Shown piece after piece: positions 60,633 to 64,000 of a stretch of DNA of 64,000 nt (positions are counted from its first letter, which is position 1; every line of letters begins with the position of its first letter). The notes under the pieces were generated by a model. That model made no database searches. It had not been told where the DNA came from and saw only the letters and a list, made by a program, of their open reading frames with translations. The stretch is from the NCBI GenBank assembly GCA_035762085.1, contig DASTPT010000094.1:1-64000 (forward strand), read 5' to 3'. Both the position numbers and the translations under genes were made by a program. Source of the stretch: HRBIN12 sp035762085. Its GTDB lineage: Bacteria; Actinomycetota; UBA4738; HRBIN12.

Positions 60633-61036
60633 CACACGGGCTCTCGCGGAGCGGCCGGCTGCCGGACGAGCGACGCGCCCGCGAGGATCGCACGTCCCGC
60701 GACCAGGAACACGAGCGTGAAGCCCATCGCGATCGCGCCGAACTCGAGCAGCCCCTCCCCCCAGGGGCCGCCACGGATCACGGAACGGCCGACCAGCCCG
60801 AGCGGCACCGCGATCAGCCAGGTCACGAGCATCGTTGCCCAACCCACCCGCCGGTACGTGCCGACGAGCAACGCGACCAGGAACCACGCCAGGAGCAGCG
60901 GGGCCCCGGTCCGCAGGATGCCGGCGAGCGCGAGGCCCCCGTGCTGGATCACGCCCACGATGACGAAGGCGACGAGCGCGACCGCGTCGATCGCGGCCGC
61001 GGCGCGCCGGAAGGGGCGGGCAGCCGAGCGGGCCAC
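60632..61036 (-). CDS. DUF3054 membrane protein
   Basis: A 134-residue four-helix membrane protein of the DUF3054 family: helices AIDAVALVAFVIVGVIQHGG, LLLAWFLVALLVGTYRR, MLVTWLIAVPLGLVGRS and GAIAMGFTLVFLVAGRAIL, with the conserved region RSVIRGGPWGEG between the last two. The GTG at 61036 has GGGAGG 8 bases upstream. Its stop overlaps the ATG of the truncated oxidoreductase. Divergent from the deacetylase gene. Function unknown for the family. Confidence 0.82.
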   Translation of the reverse strand: MARSAARPFRRAAAAIDAVALVAFVIVGVIQHGGLALAGILRTGAPLLLAWFLVALLVGTYRRVGWATMLVTWLIAVPLGLVGRSVIRGGPWGEGLLEFGAIAMGFTLVFLVAGRAILAGASLVRQPAAPREPV

Positions 61037-61083
61037 GGCCCCATCCTCCCAGACGGTGGAACCGCGCGGCCCATGAGAACGTC

Positions 61084-62205
61084 GTGCAAGGGATGGACGC
61101 CGACGGCCGCACACGGCACCATGTGCCGGTGACCCGTGGACTTCCCCGCCGGGCCGCCCTCGGTGCGGCCGTTTTCCTCGTCGCCTGCTCCGCTCCGGTC
61201 CTCGTCGCCGCCGAGCTCGAGGACCGCCCGGCTCCGATCGCGATCTCGGTCGATGGGGTGGAGGTCCTCGTCGACCACGACGCGACCTTCGGCGTCGTGA
61301 TCCGCGAGCGCTCGCTCCGCGCGCCCGACGGCCGGCTGCTCGACGTCGAGGGAGGCGTGCTCGACCCGCACGCCGACCCCGGACGCATCTGGCTGAACGG
61401 GGCCCCGGCCGGCCGCGCGACGCCGCTGTCGACCGACGACGCGATCGTCGTCGTCCCGGGGACGGACCGGACCGAAGGCACCGAGCGGCTCGTCGAGCAG
61501 CTCCCCGGCCGCCAGCTGCTGAACCCGATGCGCACCCTCGCGACGTCGCGCATGCAGCGCGTCACGACGGTCGGGCGGGTCTCCGGGATCGTGACCGACG
61601 TCCGGTACCGGCCGATCGGCAACGCGCAGGAGCCGCCCGCCGTCGCGCTGACCTTCGATGACGGCCCCTGGCCGAACGGAACCGTTCGCGTGCTGCGCAT
61701 CCTGCGGCGCATGGACGCGGAGGCGACCTTCTTCATGGTCGGGTACCTGATCGAGCGCTACCCGGAGATCGTGGAGCGGGTACGGCGTGCCGGCATGACG
61801 ATCGGAACGCACTCGTGGGTGCACCCCTACGTGACGTCCTTCGTGGACCTGCGTCCCCATCGTCAGGAGACCGAGATCGCGCGCCCCGCCGACCTGCTCC
61901 GCACCCGGTTCGGAGTGACGCCGACGCTGTTCCGACCCCCGGGCGGGAGCTTCGACGAAGCGGTCGTCCGCATGGCCGACCAGAGCGGGATGCGGGTCGT
62001 CCAGTGGGACGTGGATCCGCACGACTACCGGAGCGGAGCCAGGCCGAGGGCGATCGCGAAGTCCGTGCTCAGCTCGGTCCGGCCGGGCTCGATCGTGCTG
62101 CTCCACGACGGCGGCGGCGATCCGAGCGCCACGATCCGCGCGCTGCCGAGGATCATCCGCGGGATCCGGCGCATGGGCCTCGAGCCGGTGGCCATCGAGG
62201 GCTGA
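61084..62205 (+). CDS. Polysaccharide deacetylase (CE4/NodB) lipoprotein
   Basis: A protein of up to 373 residues. The NodB domain has ALTFDDGPWPNGT (Asp192, Asp193) and the metal pair in THSWVHPY (His243, His247), with FRPPGGSFD and VQWDVDPHDYRSG completing motifs 3 and 4. Before it lie a signal segment (RRAALGAAVFLVACSAP, possible lipobox LVAC) and about 120 residues resembling a DUF348/G5-type region (DGVEVLVDHDATFGVVI). GTG at 61084; an ATG at 61093 or a GTG at 61129 is also possible. It probably removes acetyl groups from peptidoglycan or another N-acetyl glycan on the cell surface. Confidence 0.87.
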   Translation: MQGMDADGRTRHHVPVTRGLPRRAALGAAVFLVACSAPVLVAAELEDRPAPIAISVDGVEVLVDHDATFGVVIRERSLRAPDGRLLDVEGGVLDPHADPGRIWLNGAPAGRATPLSTDDAIVVVPGTDRTEGTERLVEQLPGRQLLNPMRTLATSRMQRVTTVGRVSGIVTDVRYRPIGNAQEPPAVALTFDDGPWPNGTVRVLRILRRMDAEATFFMVGYLIERYPEIVERVRRAGMTIGTHSWVHPYVTSFVDLRPHRQETEIARPADLLRTRFGVTPTLFRPPGGSFDEAVVRMADQSGMRVVQWDVDPHDYRSGARPRAIAKSVLSSVRPGSIVLLHDGGGDPSATIRALPRIIRGIRRMGLEPVAIEG

Positions 62206-62210
62206 ACCCC

Positions 62211-62894
62211 GTGGAGCTCGACGAGGTCCTCGCCGAGCTGCGACACGCGGCCGACCCGACCCGGCTGACCGGTATGGCGCGCTACGGCATCGCGACCGAC
62301 TCGGCGCTCGGCGTCACGGTGTCCGAGCTCCGAGCGATCGCACGCCGGATCGGACGCGATCATGCGCTCGCGTCCGCCCTGTGGGACACGGGGATCCACG
62401 AGGCGCGGATCCTCGCGACGATCGTCGACGAGCCCGAGCGCGTGACCGAGGCGCAGGCGGAGTCCTGGGTCGCCGACGTCCGCTCCTGGGACCTGTGCGA
62501 CGGCCTCTGCGGCAACCTCCTGGACCGCACACCCTTCGCGCTCGACAAGGCCGTCGAGTGGAGCGCGCGCGACGAGGAGTTCGTGAGGCGGGCGGGCTTC
62601 GTCCTGATCGCCACCAGCGCGGTCCACCGCAGGGACCTGCCGGACGAGCGCTTCGACGTGCTCCTGCCGACGATCCGTGCCGGCGCGACCGACGACCGCA
62701 ACGCGGTGAAGAAGGCGGTGTCGTGGGCGCTGCGCCAGATCGGCAAACGGAGTCCCGGGCTCCATGCCCGGGCGGTCGAGACGGCCGAGGAGATCCGCGG
62801 GATCGGATCGCGGCCGGCGCGTTGGATCGCGTCCGACGTCCTGCGCGAGCTCCGGAGCGACGCGGTCCTCGGACGGTTGGAGCCGTCCGGCTAG
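62211..62894 (+). CDS. AlkD-like DNA alkylation repair protein
   Basis: A 227-residue HEAT-like-repeat protein of the AlkC/AlkD DNA glycosylase family, which excises N3- and N7-alkylated purines. Family segments are GVTVSELRAIARRIGRDH, LWDTGIHEARILATIVDEP and WVADVRSWDLCDGLCGNLL (the aspartate here is in the usual catalytic position), and NAVKKAVSWALRQIGKRS near the end. GTG at 62211 follows the deacetylase stop by 5 bases. It overlaps the convergent F420-type gene by 4 bases. Confidence 0.88.
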   Translation: MELDEVLAELRHAADPTRLTGMARYGIATDSALGVTVSELRAIARRIGRDHALASALWDTGIHEARILATIVDEPERVTEAQAESWVADVRSWDLCDGLCGNLLDRTPFALDKAVEWSARDEEFVRRAGFVLIATSAVHRRDLPDERFDVLLPTIRAGATDDRNAVKKAVSWALRQIGKRSPGLHARAVETAEEIRGIGSRPARWIASDVLRELRSDAVLGRLEPSG

Positions 62895-63829
62895 AGGGTC
62901 AGGAGCGCCGGCGCGAGCTCGCGCAGCTGCGCGAGGCACACGTCGTTCTCGTCGTCCGAGACGACCTGGACGCAGACGTGGTCGGCGCCCGCATCCAGGT
63001 GCGCGCGCACGCGCGTCGCGATCCGGTCGGCGTCGCCCCACGCGACGAGCGCGTCGATGATCGCGTCGCTCCCCTGACCGCCGATGTCCGCGTCCGACCA
63101 CCCCATCCGCCGCAGGTTGTTCGCGTAGTTCGTCGTCTGCAGGTAGTGGACCGCGAACCGGCGCGCCACGCGGCGGGCCTCGGCCGGGTCGGCCTCGAGG
63201 ACCGCGGTCTGCTCGACGGCGAGCACGGGCTCCGGTCCGAGGCGCTTGCGCGCGAAGGCCGTGTGCTCGACCGGCACGAAGTACGGGTGCGCCCCAAGCG
63301 CGCGCTCGGCCGCCAGCTCGAGCATCCGCGGACCGAGCGCGGCGAGCACCCGTCGCGGCTCCGCCTCCGGCTCGAGCGCCGAGGACGCGGCGCGGTCCAT
63401 CGCGTCGAGGTAGTCGCGCATCTTCCCCCACGGCCGCTCGTAGCGGCCGCCGCGGCGCGAGACCGACGGCGAGTGGCTCACGCCGAGCCCGAGCAGGAAC
63501 CGGTTCGGGTAGGCGTCGGTGAGCATCCGCCAACCGTTCGCCATCGCGACGGGGTCCCGGGCCCAGATGTTCGCGATGCCGGTCGCGATCACGGCGCGCT
63601 CCGTGGAGCCGAGCAGCCAGGCCGAGTGGCTGAACGCCTCGCGGCTGGTGACGCTCTCGGGGATCCAGATCGCCGGGTAGCCGAGCGACTCGATCTGCCC
63701 GGCCGCCTCTCGTTCCTCCGCGGCCGTCTGCGCCTCGAGCGAGAAGCTCCACACGCCCACGCGCCCGAGCGCCGAGCGGAGCGCCTCGCGCTCCTCACGC
63801 ATGCCGAGACCGACCTGCTCCTCCACCAC
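62891..63829 (-). CDS. Luciferase-like F420-dependent oxidoreductase
   Basis: A 312-residue LLM-class TIM-barrel enzyme. Family blocks are LGYPAIWIPESVTSREAF, AVIATGIANIWARDPVAMAN, AYPNRFLLGLGVSHSP and the C-terminal ADHVCVQVVSDDENDV. These are typical of the actinobacterial probable-F420 group. The GTG at 63829 lies 7 bases after GATAGT (minus strand), which suggests a leaderless start; an ATG at 63802 is also possible. Substrate unknown. Together with the Ddn-like gene it indicates that the host makes F420. Confidence 0.88.
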   Translation of the reverse strand: MVEEQVGLGMREEREALRSALGRVGVWSFSLEAQTAAEEREAAGQIESLGYPAIWIPESVTSREAFSHSAWLLGSTERAVIATGIANIWARDPVAMANGWRMLTDAYPNRFLLGLGVSHSPSVSRRGGRYERPWGKMRDYLDAMDRAASSALEPEAEPRRVLAALGPRMLELAAERALGAHPYFVPVEHTAFARKRLGPEPVLAVEQTAVLEADPAEARRVARRFAVHYLQTTNYANNLRRMGWSDADIGGQGSDAIIDALVAWGDADRIATRVRAHLDAGADHVCVQVVSDDENDVCLAQLRELAPALLTL

Positions 63830-63848
63830 GAGCGGACACTATCAGAGA

Positions 63849-63878
63849 CGTCGGAGGGGACCGAAGCCCCCTCCGACG
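63849..63878. terminator. Strong hairpin downstream of the edge gene
   Basis: CGTCGGAGGGG (63849-63859), 8-base loop, CCCCTCCGACG (63868-63878): a perfect 11-bp stem between the F420-type gene start and the stop of the partial gene at the window end. It probably terminates that gene on the minus strand. Confidence 0.65.
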
Positions 63879-63895
63879 CAACCGCGTTGACGAGA

Positions 63896-64000
63896 TCAGG
63901 GACGCTCGTCGCCGGCGGGCACCGGCTCCGTCCCCGCCTCGCTCTCGGGGAGGATGACGGGCTCGCGCGTCGGCTCCCGGCCCTCGACGTTGACCTTCGG
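63896..64000 (-). CDS. Partial gene, C-terminal 34 residues
   Basis: On the minus strand the last 105 bases read as an open frame that ends with a stop at 63896. The residues include PKVNVEGREPTREP and a Pro/Glu-rich tail ending PVPAGDERP. A strong hairpin follows. The acidic, low-complexity tail gives no family assignment. The rest of the gene lies beyond the window. Confidence 0.55.
   Translation of the reverse strand, partial: PKVNVEGREPTREPVILPESEAGTEPVPAGDERP

Noticed and set aside
1..64000. CRISPR arrays, insertion sequences, prophage genes, rRNA and tRNA
   Set aside because: No regularly spaced repeats, transposase or integrase motifs, phage structural genes or RNA gene signatures were seen on either strand.

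Overview
The window is a gene-dense, very GC-rich stretch of bacterial chromosome with no rRNA, tRNA, CRISPR array or insertion sequence that I could find, and no gene-free stretch longer than about 210 bases. Gene content points to a high-GC actinobacterium (Actinomycetota), perhaps a little-studied lineage. The markers are two F420-type flavoproteins (deazaflavin nitroreductase at 220-633, luciferase-like oxidoreductase at 62891-63829), a heliorhodopsin, several Tat signals with lipoboxes, many GTG starts, ATGA/GTGA gene overlaps and several probably leaderless starts. A GC-rich Chloroflexota-like host cannot be excluded from sequence alone.

Layout. 0-6 kb: small secreted protein, flavin monooxygenase under a LuxR-type regulator, and a dihydroorotase-like hydrolase. 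5.6-13.3 kb: two paralogous zinc-ribbon genes that share a conserved upstream element, a heliorhodopsin, a cupin coupled to a heterodimeric ABC exporter, a TMEM175-type channel and NadR. 13.4-20.6 kb: alkylsulfatase, threonine synthase, secreted subtilase, dihydroxy-acid dehydratase, META-domain lipoprotein. 20.7-33.7 kb: two tandem FAD amine-oxidase-like enzymes, an ABC-2 exporter, amidase, WAVG-repeat protein, acyl-CoA ligase, a DUF1295/SRPBCC divergent pair, amidohydrolase and acyl-CoA dehydrogenase. 33.7-38.4 kb: a fused inositol-phosphate cytidylyltransferase/CDP-alcohol phosphotransferase, a ROK kinase, a lipoprotein and a Tat-exported phosphoesterase. 38.4-41.2 kb: a decayed adenylate-cyclase/AAA/TPR regulator.

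41.2-58.5 kb holds the most striking system. A TetR-family gene sits among catabolic genes: two ADP-forming acyl-CoA synthetases, a PYROXD2-like FAD oxidoreductase, acyl-CoA dehydrogenase, enoyl-CoA hydratase, aldehyde dehydrogenase, a cysteine-synthase-like enzyme, an EamA transporter and a PotABCD-like polyamine-type ABC importer. I find the same 16-bp inverted repeat (consensus TTGAACGACGGTTCAA) at six intergenic promoter positions here. In four of them it lies 8-9 bp upstream of a -10-like hexamer; in the other two it lies just downstream of the -10. I infer one regulon that imports an amine-like compound, oxidises it to an aldehyde and acid, activates the acid to a CoA ester and degrades it by beta-oxidation-like steps. 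The substrate is not known.

58.5-64 kb: small dimeric-barrel protein, alpha/beta hydrolase, a truncated FAD oxidoreductase fused by overlap to a DUF3054 membrane gene, polysaccharide deacetylase, AlkD-like DNA repair protein, F420-type oxidoreductase and the 3' end of a further gene.

A second regulatory link: an identical 11-mer, GCATAGGTTCG, lies exactly 37 bp upstream of the putative -10 of both the heliorhodopsin gene and the SRPBCC gene 24 kb away, which suggests shared control.
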